From CADEDH01 sp965262175 (lineage in GTDB: Bacteria; Actinomycetota; Acidimicrobiia; Acidimicrobiales; SZUA-35), in assembly GCA_965262175.1 (NCBI GenBank), contig CBDHES010000028.1, forward strand, positions 124,001-188,000: 64,000 nt of DNA, read 5' to 3'. Below, piece by piece: positions 48,810 to 57,518 of this stretch. A program made the translations under genes and the position numbers. Under the pieces are notes generated by a model that was not told the origin of the DNA, ran no database searches, and saw only the letters and a program-made list of their open reading frames with translations. Positions within the stretch are counted from its first letter, which is position 1, and every line of letters starts with the position of its first letter.

Positions 48810-50116
48810 CGGTGGGCTCCGATCCCGGCCAGGGTGGCGACGTCGAATCCAGCCTCGGTCAGCTTCGCCGCCAGCGGTGCGCTCACGCGGGCGTAGCCCT
48901 GCATCCCGGTGGTGGGCTCGTGGCGGTAGAGGCGGTTGGTCGAGCAGCGCTGTCCGTCGAACCCGGCGACCTGGACGACCTCGGTGACGACCCGCCGACC
49001 ATCGGCCAGCTGCGCCAGGTGGACGACGAGATCCACGGCGAGCGACAGCTGGTGGTGGGCGATCTCGATCGGAAGGCGGTCCTCGCCGGTTCCGAGGTAC
49101 AGGGCCAACTTGTCGAGTGCGGCGACCGCCGAGGCGGCGTGGACGGTGGTCAGGGATGCCTGCCCCTGGGTCATCGCCTTGATCATCGGGACCGCGGCGT
49201 CGGAGTCGCGGACCTCGCCACACACCAGCCAGTCCGGTCGGGCCCGGAGGGCGTGGGTCACGAGCTCCCCTTGCGACACGCCGCCCTCGCCCTCGACGTT
49301 GGGCTCCCGCTGCTCCCACGACTCGACGTTCGGGTGACGGATCTCGTCGAAGAGATCGAGCTCGGCCGTGTCCTCGATGATGACCACGTGGGCCAACGGG
49401 TCGAGCTCGGCGAGGCACGCCCGGGCGGTGGTCGATTTCCCCGAGGAGGTCGCACCGGCGAAGACGAGGCGGATCTCCTTGGATCGGACGACGGCTCGCA
49501 ACAACTCCACGAGCTGGATCGGCATCATCCCCAGCTGGGCCAGGCGGTCGAGCGTGACCCTGCCGAGGGTGTTGCGACGAAGGGCGAACCCGATGTGCTG
49601 GGCGACGTCGCGGTGAGCCGCCAGCCGGAGCCCGTCGCCGAGCCGCATCACGAGCAGCGGGGACTGGGGATTGAACTGCCGCTCGGTTCGGCCCCGGGTC
49701 CGAGCCAGGTGGGCGAGCCAACCGGCCAGCTCGGCCTCCGACGACCACAGGCGCTCGTCGAGCAGCCGAACCGAGCCGTCGGAACGGTAGACGAAGATCA
49801 GATCCCACCGGGCGGCGGTGATCTCCTCGACCGCAGGGTCGGCGAGCAGGTGCTCGATGGGGCCGAGCCCGAGGACCTGGGCCAGGGCCCGCTCGATCAA
49901 CGCTTGCTCCTCGGCCGCGGTCAACCGGCTGACCCCGCCGCTCAACCGCTCGGTGTCGACCGCCTGGAGCTCGTCGCTGAGGGCCTTGGTGGCCAGCGCC
50001 TCCTGAGCCTCTTCGCCGAGCATCCCCAGCCCGGCCGCCGAGCGCCGGGTCGTTTCGGCCTCCAGCACATCACCGACGTGGCGAGCGAGGCGATCGAGCA
50101 GGGCGGGATCGATCAT
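48806..50116 (-). CDS. tadA: Tad pilus assembly ATPase TadA/CpaF
   Basis: The 436-residue protein is the secretion ATPase that powers Flp pilus assembly. The Walker A loop is GATSSGKSTT (about residue 225), the Asp box IIEDTAELDLFDE, the Walker B region WLVCGEVRDSDA, and the His box TTVHAAS. The N-terminal part is the usual CpaF domain with a SDELQAVDTERL helix. Its start at 50116 overlaps the tadZ stop (ATGA). Catalytic residues look intact. Confidence 0.92.
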   Translation of the reverse strand: MIDPALLDRLARHVGDVLEAETTRRSAAGLGMLGEEAQEALATKALSDELQAVDTERLSGGVSRLTAAEEQALIERALAQVLGLGPIEHLLADPAVEEITAARWDLIFVYRSDGSVRLLDERLWSSEAELAGWLAHLARTRGRTERQFNPQSPLLVMRLGDGLRLAAHRDVAQHIGFALRRNTLGRVTLDRLAQLGMMPIQLVELLRAVVRSKEIRLVFAGATSSGKSTTARACLAELDPLAHVVIIEDTAELDLFDEIRHPNVESWEQREPNVEGEGGVSQGELVTHALRARPDWLVCGEVRDSDAAVPMIKAMTQGQASLTTVHAASAVAALDKLALYLGTGEDRLPIEIAHHQLSLAVDLVVHLAQLADGRRVVTEVVQVAGFDGQRCSTNRLYRHEPTTGMQGYARVSAPLAAKLTEAGFDVATLAGIGAHR

Positions 50117-51036
50117 CGTTCGCCGCTCCGGTGTGGGTCGACATCGCCGGTGGCGGCCCGGATGGCGGGCGAGGGCCCGGGGGCGGCTGGCGGGGGCCAA
50201 CGCTGATCGATCGTTGCAGACTCGACATGGCCCGGGTCGGCCGACGCCCCGTCGGGGCCGACCCCAACACCACCATGGCGCTCGTCCGACGACATGCGCC
50301 GCACGTCGAGAGCGTTGGCCGAACGGCGGGGGCGGGTCATCGAGGCGAGATCGGCCGCCACCTCGACCGCTGCCCGCCACACCGAGGACCGGCGGGCCCG
50401 CCCTCCGGTGGTCGCCCGGATGGCGAGGTGCGGCAGGTTCTCGACCTCGGGGACGACGAAGAGCGCCCGACCGCCGAGGGATCGGTGGAGGTCGTCTTCG
50501 CCATAGCCCGGACGGCCGACCAACACCACGACCGTCGGCGTCGTGGCCGACAGCGCCTCGACCCGGCTCCTGATCTGGACGAGATCTTCGACGGCGTTGC
50601 CGGTGATCACGACGTTCACCGACGCCCCGTCGGCGAGGGCCCGGGTCGGCACGTCGGGCCCGGCCCGACCGAGATCGGCGATCCACACCGATGGCGACGA
50701 CGTGAGCGCCGCCGCGACGTCGGCGGCGCCGCTGCGCCAGACCGGCAACGCCCGCTCGGCGACCTCGGGACCGGGCACGGCCCACACCCGCTCGGCGAGC
50801 AGCCGCCCATGGTCGGACGGATCGGGTTCGGTGTCGGCTCGCCGACAGGCCGAAACCAGCGTGACGACGCCGGGCTCGACACCGAGCCGATACCGGGCGC
50901 CGAGCACACCACCGGAGCAGTCCGCTTCCAGCATGACCCGCTCGATCGGCTCCTCGACCGGCCAGGCCGCGGTCAGCAACAGCGCCCACGAGGTCGCTCC
51001 CGGCGAACCCCGGACCGACGAGACGGTGACGAGCAC
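50113..51036 (-). CDS. tadZ: TadZ/CpaE-like ATPase with altered P-loop
   Basis: The 307-residue protein resembles MinD/ParA-family TadZ, which positions the pilus apparatus at the cell pole. The N-terminal VLVTVSSVRGSPGATSWALLL occupies the deviant Walker A position but lacks the signature lysines (Arg instead of Lys after VSSV, and no GK(T/S)), so ATP hydrolysis may be lost. Later segments VWIADLGRAG, NVVITGNAVEDLVQIRS and VVLVGRPGYGEDDLHRS follow the ParA-like order, and a Pro-rich tail ends the protein. The start is GTG 51036, five bases after the SAF-gene stop. The gene overlaps tadA by 4 nt. Confidence 0.65.
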   Translation of the reverse strand: MLVTVSSVRGSPGATSWALLLTAAWPVEEPIERVMLEADCSGGVLGARYRLGVEPGVVTLVSACRRADTEPDPSDHGRLLAERVWAVPGPEVAERALPVWRSGAADVAAALTSSPSVWIADLGRAGPDVPTRALADGASVNVVITGNAVEDLVQIRSRVEALSATTPTVVVLVGRPGYGEDDLHRSLGGRALFVVPEVENLPHLAIRATTGGRARRSSVWRAAVEVAADLASMTRPRRSANALDVRRMSSDERHGGVGVGPDGASADPGHVESATIDQRWPPPAAPGPSPAIRAATGDVDPHRSGER

Positions 51037-51041
51037 GACCC

Positions 51042-51734
51042 CTAGCCCCCACCGACCAGGGCCAGGCGCAGTCGACCGTCGGCTGCGGCTTGGGCCACGA
51101 CGGTCTGGGCCTCGATCGGGACGAGGAGCGAAACGACGTAGCTTCCGCCCAGACCGCCTTCGGGCGCCTCGACGGACCAGACCGAGGCCGCCGTGACGAC
51201 GGTGGCCTCGGCATCGGCCGGGAGGTCGAGCCCGGAGAGGCCGTTGGTGATCGCCAGCACCTGAACCCGGTCGCCGGCCCGGAGCGAGGGACCCGGGGCG
51301 GCGCCGGGGTCGAGGGCGGCACCGACCACCGCCATGCCGGCCGGGATCGCCGAGCCCTGATCGCCGAACATCTCGGTGTTCAGGACCGTACCGGCCGGAA
51401 CGGGGCCCCGAGCCTCCTGTCCGAGGATGAGGGCCTGATCGTCGACGGCGATGGTCGCAACATCCGTGAGGCCGGACAGTTCGACGGCCCGGAGATCGGC
51501 CGGGGTGACGACGTGGCCGGCCGGAAGGTCCCGGTCGGCGGCGAGGACCAACGTCGTCGACGTGACCGAGCCGTAGAGCAAGGCCCCGCCAAGGGCGGCA
51601 CCGGCGATGCACAACAACCCGATCAGCACCAGTGAGGGACGACGACGCCGACCCCCCGGAGATGCCAGGCCGACATCGACCGGCCGCCCGGCCGTGCCCG
51701 TCGACCCCTCGGTTTCCACCGTCCGCACCGCCAT
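51042..51734 (-). CDS. SAF-domain protein (CpaB/RcpC-like) of the Tad locus
   Basis: The 230-residue protein has one N-terminal TM helix (about residues 36-57), then an SAF domain (AADRDLPAGHVVTPADLRAVELSG, GLVPAGTVLN-type turn) and a beta-rich rest, as in CpaB/RcpC proteins of Flp loci. In Gram-positives without an outer-membrane secretin this protein sits at the cell envelope. A GAGAGG purine run lies about 11 nt before the ATG at 51734. It is the first recognisable gene of the tad gene order on this strand; the 469 bases upstream should contain the promoter. Confidence 0.85.
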   Translation of the reverse strand: MAVRTVETEGSTGTAGRPVDVGLASPGGRRRRPSLVLIGLLCIAGAALGGALLYGSVTSTTLVLAADRDLPAGHVVTPADLRAVELSGLTDVATIAVDDQALILGQEARGPVPAGTVLNTEMFGDQGSAIPAGMAVVGAALDPGAAPGPSLRAGDRVQVLAITNGLSGLDLPADAEATVVTAASVWSVEAPEGGLGGSYVVSLLVPIEAQTVVAQAAADGRLRLALVGGG

Positions 51735-52203
51735 ACCCGCCGACCTCTCTGCTCCCGTTGCCGCCTACCGGGATCGCCCAACCGAGAATCGGCCGACCGA
51801 TGGACCCGACCGGCTCACCGCCAGCCGCCAACCGTGACATCGTCTACCACAAGCGCACTCGACGCCGACGATGTGACGTGGCTCGGCCTGATTAGCTGAT
51901 GACAACGAGCACCGCCCCCGGCCCCATACCACCCGGTGCCGACGCGCCGTCGACGGTGCGGGCGGCGTGACGCACCGATCTCTGAACCCCCAGTACGGCT
52001 TGCAGCATAGACGTCAAAGGCGACGTCGCCAGCCCCCACGGGGGCCGGCCGTCACCACCTCGAACCGGGGCCCCAAGGGCAAGTGGCCACAGCTCTGTCT
52101 ACCGCATCCCGCCGGCGAGGCCGGGCGAGACCGTAGGCACAGCTCTAGCTACTCTGCAAAGGGGGAGCTCCCGAGCGGCGCTGGTCAGGAGCACCGGAAC
52201 GGG
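51735..52203. other. 469-base stretch without a convincing gene
   Basis: Between the SAF gene start and the 60-residue gene stop I see no coding sequence of quality. It contains an approximate repeat of cacagctct followed by a -cta ending at 52088-52101 and 52138-52151, 50 bp apart, and the palindrome AGCTCTAGCT. It probably holds the tad promoter and the terminator of the small gene. Confidence 0.5.
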
Positions 52204-52386
52204 TCACTCATTGGCCAACGCGGCCTCCACGTCACTGAGAGCGGCCTCGAGCTCGGAGAGTGCTGTCGCATTGTCGGCCACGATTCCAGCCAGAATGGCT
52301 GCCATCGTCTCCTCTGCCCTCCGGAGACCTTCGTGGAGCGAGCCCAGGATCTCATCGACCTCACTCGCAGCGCCTGCGTTCTCCAT
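52204..52386 (-). CDS. 60-residue acidic helical protein from a leaderless promoter
   Basis: The product is almost entirely helical and acidic: SEVDEILGSLHEGLRRAEETMAAILAGIV then NATALSELEAALSDVEAALANE, with repeating Leu/Ala heptads suggesting a short coiled coil. No family is recognised. The start codon is directly preceded by a good promoter (TTAACA, 17 nt, TAGGTT, 8 nt, ATG), which supports that it is expressed. The surroundings are AT-rich for this genome. It lies between the tad operon and the 52604 gene. Confidence 0.6.
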   Translation of the reverse strand: MENAGAASEVDEILGSLHEGLRRAEETMAAILAGIVADNATALSELEAALSDVEAALANE

Positions 52387-52394
52387 GGAGGCAA

Positions 52395-52423
52395 AACCTA
52401 GCCGATTAGGCCTGACTTGTTAA
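52395..52423 (-). promoter_or_regulatory. sigma-70-like promoter of the 60-residue gene
   Basis: On the minus strand TTAACA (52418-52423, 5 of 6 to the -35 consensus) and TAGGTT (52395-52400, -10) are 17 bp apart, and the -10 ends 8 nt before the ATG at 52386. The best-formed promoter in the window. Confidence 0.7.
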
Positions 52424-52444
52424 GGGGAAGTCGGTCAAATTTAT

Positions 52445-52537
52445 ACCTTTTGGCAGAGCCTCATGAGAGGATCATGATGTTGATTGTCGAGAGAAACTGA
52501 ACCATCTACATGCAGAACCTCTGACCTTTCGGCAGAG
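52445..52537 (+). repeat. two copies of a 14-bp motif upstream of the 52604 gene
   Basis: ACCTTTTGGCAGAG (52445-52458) and ACCTTTCGGCAGAG (52524-52537) differ at one base and lie 79 bp apart in an AT-rich gap. They could be regulator sites for either neighbouring gene. Confidence 0.45.
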
Positions 52538-52603
52538 GATCTCTTGTTGTTTTCCCTGATCAAGCCCCATCGACCGACGCAGCCGACTCCCCGGAGATCG
52601 ACA

Positions 52604-53227
52604 ATGAACATTGAAGAAGTGGCGGGAGCGCTCGCTGAACGACACCAAGCACTTGCCGAGCCTGATCCCCGAATTTCTGTGATCAACTATGCAGAGTCAC
52701 CGCGGGTGGACGATTGGACGCTCCGGTCGGCGCTGGTTCGGCTCGCCCAGCCGGAGGCGGCTCGGGTCGCCGCCGTCCTCGAGGTCGTCCGGCGCTGCGA
52801 CGCCGCGCTCCAGCCCCTGGCCCGGACGATCGAGGCGCGAACCGTCAGCTGTGACCACGACCTGACCGCAGCCGAGCTCACGGCCGACGGCGGCCGGCCC
52901 GACCGGGGGCGGCGCTACCCCGACGGCCGGGTGGTCGACCTCGCCCGCCTGACCCGCCACCACCCGGCCGAGGCCGACGGGCTGGTCGTCGCCTACGACG
53001 CCGTCGCCGGGCTCGACCCAGCCGAGCGGTCGGCCATCCCGATCCTCGAAGTCGCCTTGGCGCTGGACGAGCTGGCCGAACAGCTGACCAGGTGGGCGGC
53101 CTCGGAACGTCCCGGTGCCATTCCCACCGATGCCCTCGACACGGTGTGTGCCCAGACCTGGGCCCACATGGACCGGGCCGGCATTCCGGTGGAGCGCCCC
53201 TGGACCGGGCCCCGCTCCCGGTCGTGA
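52604..53227 (+). CDS. hypothetical protein
   Basis: The 207-residue soluble protein starts at ATG 52604, preceded by GGAG 8 nt upstream; a longer in-frame start at 52484 gives an unconserved-looking lead. Visible parts are EDDWTLRSALVRLAQPEAARVAAVLEVVRRCDAAL-like helices, a CDHDLTAAELTADGGRPDRGRRY segment, ERSAIPILEVALALDELAEQLTRW and a Pro-rich tail. No domain is recognised. It stands alone between the coiled-coil small gene and the M50 protease. Confidence 0.55.
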   Translation: MNIEEVAGALAERHQALAEPDPRISVINYAESPRVDDWTLRSALVRLAQPEAARVAAVLEVVRRCDAALQPLARTIEARTVSCDHDLTAAELTADGGRPDRGRRYPDGRVVDLARLTRHHPAEADGLVVAYDAVAGLDPAERSAIPILEVALALDELAEQLTRWAASERPGAIPTDALDTVCAQTWAHMDRAGIPVERPWTGPRSRS

Positions 53228-53305
53228 CGCGCGCTACCGGCGGGCCGATCTGCGGGAGGGCTCAACCGCCGATCGGCGACGCCCTGGTTCGCCCCACGCT
53301 CGGGC

Positions 53306-54103
53306 TCAGCTGCTGACCGGAGTCGTCGACCGACCGACCGGCTTGATCCACGCCTGATGGAAGGCGAAGCCGAGGATCATGACCGACAGCGCGGCGATCA
53401 CGCCTCCCCAGAACCAATAGGGAAGCAGCAACACGTCGGCGATGTTCTGGGTGTCGGAGTCGATCACCCGACCGTCGCGCACGAAGTCCCGGGTGAACAT
53501 GTAGTCAACCGTGCCGAGGCTCGTCATCGCGAGCTGGATGCCGACCAGCTGGGCCAGCCCGATCCGGACGAGTTGCGGGCCCCAGAACCCGATCGCTCCC
53601 AGCGCCAGGCCGATCAGGGTCATGGCGACGACGCCGAAGGTGTTGCGGACCACGAACACGACCGACACGAGGACCACGACCGCCAACACACCCAGGACCC
53701 ATCGAGCGGTCCGGGGCCGGGCCCCGTACACCACGACCACGCCGCCGAGGATCGCCGGGCCGAGCAGCCCGGCGGCCGACACCAGTGCCCCCCCGAGCGA
53801 GCCGGTCCCGCTGGTGTAGGCGACCCCGCCCAGGTTGCGGTAGATCTCCAGCTCGATGAACCGCCCGCCGACCAGGACCGCCATGACCCCGTGGCCCATC
53901 TCGTGGGCCCACACCCCGAGCAGGGCGAAGGGGTACACGACCAGGCGCCCGTAGGGGATGAAGGGCAACAGGACCGTGAGCGCCACCGCCCCCCAGAACA
54001 ACGCTTGCAGGCGGCGCCGGCTCGGCAACGGCGACGATCCGTCGGCCCGCTCGGCGACGCCGTCGAAACCGGGGATTCGGGGAAGGCTGACGTCGTCGCT
54101 CAC
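53306..54103 (-). CDS. M50-family membrane metallopeptidase
   Basis: The 265-residue protein has six or so membrane helices and a zinc-protease motif HEMGH at residues 67-71 within a helix, followed by GGRFIELEIYRN and LLGPAILGGVV, as in the M50B group of intramembrane/site-2-like proteases. The usual second zinc site (LDG) is not clear, so catalytic competence is not certain. The start is GTG 54103, and TAACCT at 54111-54116 (minus strand) lies 7 nt upstream. That promoter overlaps the end of the 54114-54866 gene. Confidence 0.75.
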   Translation of the reverse strand: MSDDVSLPRIPGFDGVAERADGSSPLPSRRRLQALFWGAVALTVLLPFIPYGRLVVYPFALLGVWAHEMGHGVMAVLVGGRFIELEIYRNLGGVAYTSGTGSLGGALVSAAGLLGPAILGGVVVVYGARPRTARWVLGVLAVVVLVSVVFVVRNTFGVVAMTLIGLALGAIGFWGPQLVRIGLAQLVGIQLAMTSLGTVDYMFTRDFVRDGRVIDSDTQNIADVLLLPYWFWGGVIAALSVMILGFAFHQAWIKPVGRSTTPVSS

Positions 54104-54110
54104 CCCACCC

Positions 54111-54116
54111 AGGTTA
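54111..54116 (-). promoter_or_regulatory. -10 box TAACCT for a leaderless transcript
   Basis: Minus-strand TAACCT ends 7 nt before the GTG start of the M50 gene at 54103, within the last codons of the upstream gene. Confidence 0.4.
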
Positions 54117-54866
54117 GTGCACGGCCACGGACCCGGCCGGGTCGCCCACCCGGTCCACCCGGGTACCGATCCCGGCCGAGCAGCGGGCCACCAGCGGTGC
54201 CATGACGCCCGGCCCGAGGGTGGTCGTCAGCGGTGCATCGGTGAGGAACCACTCGCCGGCGGCCACCACGCTGATCGAGAAGACCGGCCCCACCGTGGCC
54301 AGGAACTCGTGGGTGAGGGCGAGCGCGAACGCGTCGATGTCGGCGTCGGGCCCTCGGACCCAGGCCAGCTCGCAGATGGCCCGGGCCGTCTCGATGGTGG
54401 CCGGCGAGGCGTCGCCCCAACAGAACCGGTGGTCGGGGTGGTCGAGGCGCGGGCCGATGGTGACGACGTCGCCCGACGGGACCCGGAGCAGGAGGAGCCG
54501 GGACCCTTCGGCGGTGCAGATGCCGACGATCTCCGGCTCACCGACCTCGTCGGCGACCTCCAGGCCCAGCTGGCACAACCGCTCCAGGCTCTCCTGATCG
54601 GGGCTCAAGCCGATACCGATCAGGTGGTTGACCAACGCATCGGTCGTCAGGAACTCGGCGTAGCGGGTGCCGATCGTCGTCACCGGGGGCGGGTAGTTCG
54701 ATCGGCCCGAGGCACGGGCGGCTCCTGGCCGGGCGAAGACGTCGAGCTCGGCGGTGAAGCTCTGGCGGGCGTCGTCCCACGCCGCCCGACCGTCGAGCTG
54801 ACCGGCCAGGATCGGGATCGCAGGCCGGGGTGAGGGGGCGGATGACGATGAGGTAGTCGGTCGCAT
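54114..54866 (-). CDS. hypothetical protein
   Basis: The 250-residue product has a Ser/Pro-rich N-terminus followed by an alpha/beta domain (AAWDDARQSFTAELDVFARP, SNYPPPVTTIGTRYAEFLT, PRLDHPDHRFCWGDASPATIE) and a C-terminal stretch FSISVVAAGEWFLTD. I do not recognise a family. The preferred ATG at 54866 lacks a Shine-Dalgarno; a TTG at 54926 would add 20 residues. Two genes flank it: divergent pepN upstream and the M50 protease immediately downstream. No membrane segment. Confidence 0.5.
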   Translation of the reverse strand: MRPTTSSSSAPSPRPAIPILAGQLDGRAAWDDARQSFTAELDVFARPGAARASGRSNYPPPVTTIGTRYAEFLTTDALVNHLIGIGLSPDQESLERLCQLGLEVADEVGEPEIVGICTAEGSRLLLLRVPSGDVVTIGPRLDHPDHRFCWGDASPATIETARAICELAWVRGPDADIDAFALALTHEFLATVGPVFSISVVAAGEWFLTDAPLTTTLGPGVMAPLVARCSAGIGTRVDRVGDPAGSVAVH

Positions 54867-54937
54867 GTCCGACACAGGTGCACCATCGGGTCGGGCTGTG
54901 ACGCGGCCGGACCGGGGTTTCAGCAAGGTGCAGCGGG

Positions 54938-54943
54938 TACGAT
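54938..54943 (+). promoter_or_regulatory. -10 box TACGAT for a leaderless transcript
   Basis: TACGAT ends 6 nt before the GTG start of pepN at 54950. No Shine-Dalgarno lies between. Confidence 0.45.
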
Positions 54944-54949
54944 CTCGCC

Positions 54950-57514
54950 GTGTCGATCCAACACCGATTGCCGGACGACGTCCGTCCCCGCCACTACGAC
55001 CTGCACCTCGATCTCGACCTGATCGGTGAAGGGTTCAGCGGCGAGGTCGCGATCGACGTCGATGTCGTCACCGAGACCTCCGAGCTGGTCCTCAACGCCG
55101 ATGAGCTCGACATCACCTCGGCCGAGGTGATCGCCGGAGCAGACGGCCAACCGTCGACCCAGCCGGGCGTGGTCACCGTCGACGGGGCCGCCGAGCGGGT
55201 CACGATCCGGATCGAGTCTCCCCTCCCGCCGGGTCCAGCCCAGGTCCGGCTCCGGTTCACCGGTCGGTTCTGCGACAAGCTGGTCGGCCCGTACCTGAGC
55301 TACTTCACCACCGACGACGGCATCGAGCGACGGCTGGCCACGACGCAGTTCGAGGCGACCTACGCCCGGAAGTGCTTCCCCTGCTGGGACGAGCCGGCGA
55401 TGAAGGCGACCTTCGCCCTCTCGCTGACGATCGACGCCGATCACCAGGCGGTGGCCAACAGCGCCGAGGTGTCCCGCACCGCGACCGACGACGGACGGGC
55501 CACCGTGCGCTTCGCCCCCACGGTCGCCATGAGCACCTACCTGGTCGCCTTCGTGGCGGGCCCGCTGGAGATGACGGACCCGATCGACGTCGGCGGCACG
55601 CCGATGCGAATCGTGCACGTGCCCGGGAAGGGCGAACTGACCGCGTACGCCCTGGAGGCCGCGGCGTTCGCCCTCCGGTACTTCACCGACTACTTCGACT
55701 GCCCGTACCCGGGCGACAAGTTGGACCTCGTCGCCATCCCCGACTTCGCGTTCGGAGCGATGGAGAACCTCGGCTGCATCACCTTCCGAGAGGTCCTCCT
55801 GCTGATCGACCCGGCGGCGGCCACCCAGGCCGAGCTCCAGCGATCGGCCGACGTGATCAATCACGAGATCGCCCACATGTGGTTCGGCGACCTGGTCACG
55901 ATGAAGTGGTGGAACGGGCTGTGGCTGAACGAGGCGTTCGCCACCTTCATGGAGACCCGCTGCACCGACGCCTTCCGTCCCGAATGGCAACGGTGGGTCG
56001 ACTTCAGCCTGTCCCGGGCCGAGGCGTTCGAGACCGACGCCCTGGCATCGACCCGGCCCATCGAGTACGAGGTCGTCAGCCCGTCGGATGCCGAGGGGAT
56101 GTTCGACATCCTGACCTACGAGAAGGGAGCGGCCGTCGTCCGGATGCTGGAGCAGTTCCTCGGGGAGGACGAGTTCCGGGCCGGGATTCGCCGCTACATC
56201 GCCGAGAACAGCTTCGCCAACGCCGAGACGACCGATCTGTGGGATGCCATCGAGGCCGAGACCGGTGCCCCGGTGCGCCGGATCATGGACTCGTGGATCT
56301 TCCAGGGTGGGTTCCCGACCCTCTCCGCGGTCGCCGATGGCCCGACCCTCCGGGTGAGCCAGGAGCGGATGGCCTACCTCGGCGGCGACGACACGGCCGA
56401 GAGCACCTGGGTGGTGCCGGTCTTCCTGCGGTCGAAGGCGGAGGGCGACGACGAGCCCCGGCATCGACGGGATCTCCTCGACGGTCCGTCGGCCGAGCTC
56501 GATCTCGACCACACCCCCGAATGGTTCGTGCTCAACGCTGCGGGGGCAGGGTTCGTGCGGGTCTCCTACCAACCCGATCAACTCGAACGGCTGGCCGAGG
56601 TGGCGATCGACGAGCTCGACGCGATCGAGCGGTTCGCCATCGTCGACGACGCCTCGGCGGCGATGCTGGCCGGGCGGACGACCTCGATCGGGTTCTTGAC
56701 GCTGATCGAGGCGATGAGCGGCGACAGCGACCGATCGGTCTGGCAACGGCTCATCGCCGGCCTGCGGCAACTCGATCGGCTGGTCGACGGCGAGGCCCGG
56801 GAACGGCTCCGGGAGATCACCCACGACGTCGTGGCACCGCCGTTGGCCAACCTCGGGCTGAGCCCCCGCAGCGATGACGACGACCGTTCCCGTCAGCTTC
56901 GAGGCGACCTGATCCGGGCGTTGGGGATCACCGCCGACGATCCCGAGATCCAAGAGGAGAGCAAGCGGACGGTGGCGGTCGCCCACCGGAATCCGGAGCT
57001 GGTCGAGGCCTCGCTCCTGGCGGCCGCCGTCGATGTCGTGGCGGCGATCGGCGACGAGAGCGACTTCGACGGCTTCATCGAGCAATGGAAGCTGGCGTCG
57101 ACGCCCCAGGCCGAGATCCGGTACCTCAACGCGCTGGCCGACTTCTCCGAGCCGGCGCTGGTCGAGCGGCTGCACGCTCTCGTCCTCGACGGCGAGATCC
57201 GATCTCAGAACGCTCCCTTCATCCTCGGTCGCTCCCTGGCCAACCGGGACGCCGGCCTCCAGACCTGGCGGTTCATCACCACCAACTGGGACCGATTGCT
57301 CGAGATGTTCGCCACGAGCTCGATCGTTCGGATGCTGGCCGGTCTCCCCCGGCTCGACCGGCCGGAGCACGCCCGGGAGGCGGCGAGGTTCTTTGCCGCC
57401 AACCCGCTCGCCACCGGCGAGCGAACCCTGTCGCAGATCCTCGAGAAGCAACGGATCCAGGTCGCGCTGCGGGAGCGCGAAGCCGACCGGCTGACGGCGT
57501 TCCTCCTCGGCTGA
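54950..57514 (+). CDS. pepN: aminopeptidase N (M1 family)
   Basis: The 854-residue zinc aminopeptidase removes N-terminal residues from peptides in the cytosol. The GAMEN exopeptidase motif is near residue 270, the zinc motif HEIAHMWFGDLV near 304 with the third ligand Glu in WLNEAFATF 18 residues later, and QFEATYARKCFPCWDEP precedes them. The C-terminal ERAP1-like half is present. Length is normal for actinobacterial PepN. The start is GTG 54950, leaderless-looking. Four bases separate its stop from the metallophosphoesterase start. Confidence 0.95.
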   Translation: MSIQHRLPDDVRPRHYDLHLDLDLIGEGFSGEVAIDVDVVTETSELVLNADELDITSAEVIAGADGQPSTQPGVVTVDGAAERVTIRIESPLPPGPAQVRLRFTGRFCDKLVGPYLSYFTTDDGIERRLATTQFEATYARKCFPCWDEPAMKATFALSLTIDADHQAVANSAEVSRTATDDGRATVRFAPTVAMSTYLVAFVAGPLEMTDPIDVGGTPMRIVHVPGKGELTAYALEAAAFALRYFTDYFDCPYPGDKLDLVAIPDFAFGAMENLGCITFREVLLLIDPAAATQAELQRSADVINHEIAHMWFGDLVTMKWWNGLWLNEAFATFMETRCTDAFRPEWQRWVDFSLSRAEAFETDALASTRPIEYEVVSPSDAEGMFDILTYEKGAAVVRMLEQFLGEDEFRAGIRRYIAENSFANAETTDLWDAIEAETGAPVRRIMDSWIFQGGFPTLSAVADGPTLRVSQERMAYLGGDDTAESTWVVPVFLRSKAEGDDEPRHRRDLLDGPSAELDLDHTPEWFVLNAAGAGFVRVSYQPDQLERLAEVAIDELDAIERFAIVDDASAAMLAGRTTSIGFLTLIEAMSGDSDRSVWQRLIAGLRQLDRLVDGEARERLREITHDVVAPPLANLGLSPRSDDDDRSRQLRGDLIRALGITADDPEIQEESKRTVAVAHRNPELVEASLLAAAVDVVAAIGDESDFDGFIEQWKLASTPQAEIRYLNALADFSEPALVERLHALVLDGEIRSQNAPFILGRSLANRDAGLQTWRFITTNWDRLLEMFATSSIVRMLAGLPRLDRPEHAREAARFFAANPLATGERTLSQILEKQRIQVALREREADRLTAFLLG

Positions 57515-57518
57515 GTCG

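Noticed and set aside
51815..52039. A 74-residue frame in the 469-base gap before the tad genes
   Set aside because: No start signal, Arg/Gly/His-rich composition, and overlap with the region expected to hold the tad promoter.
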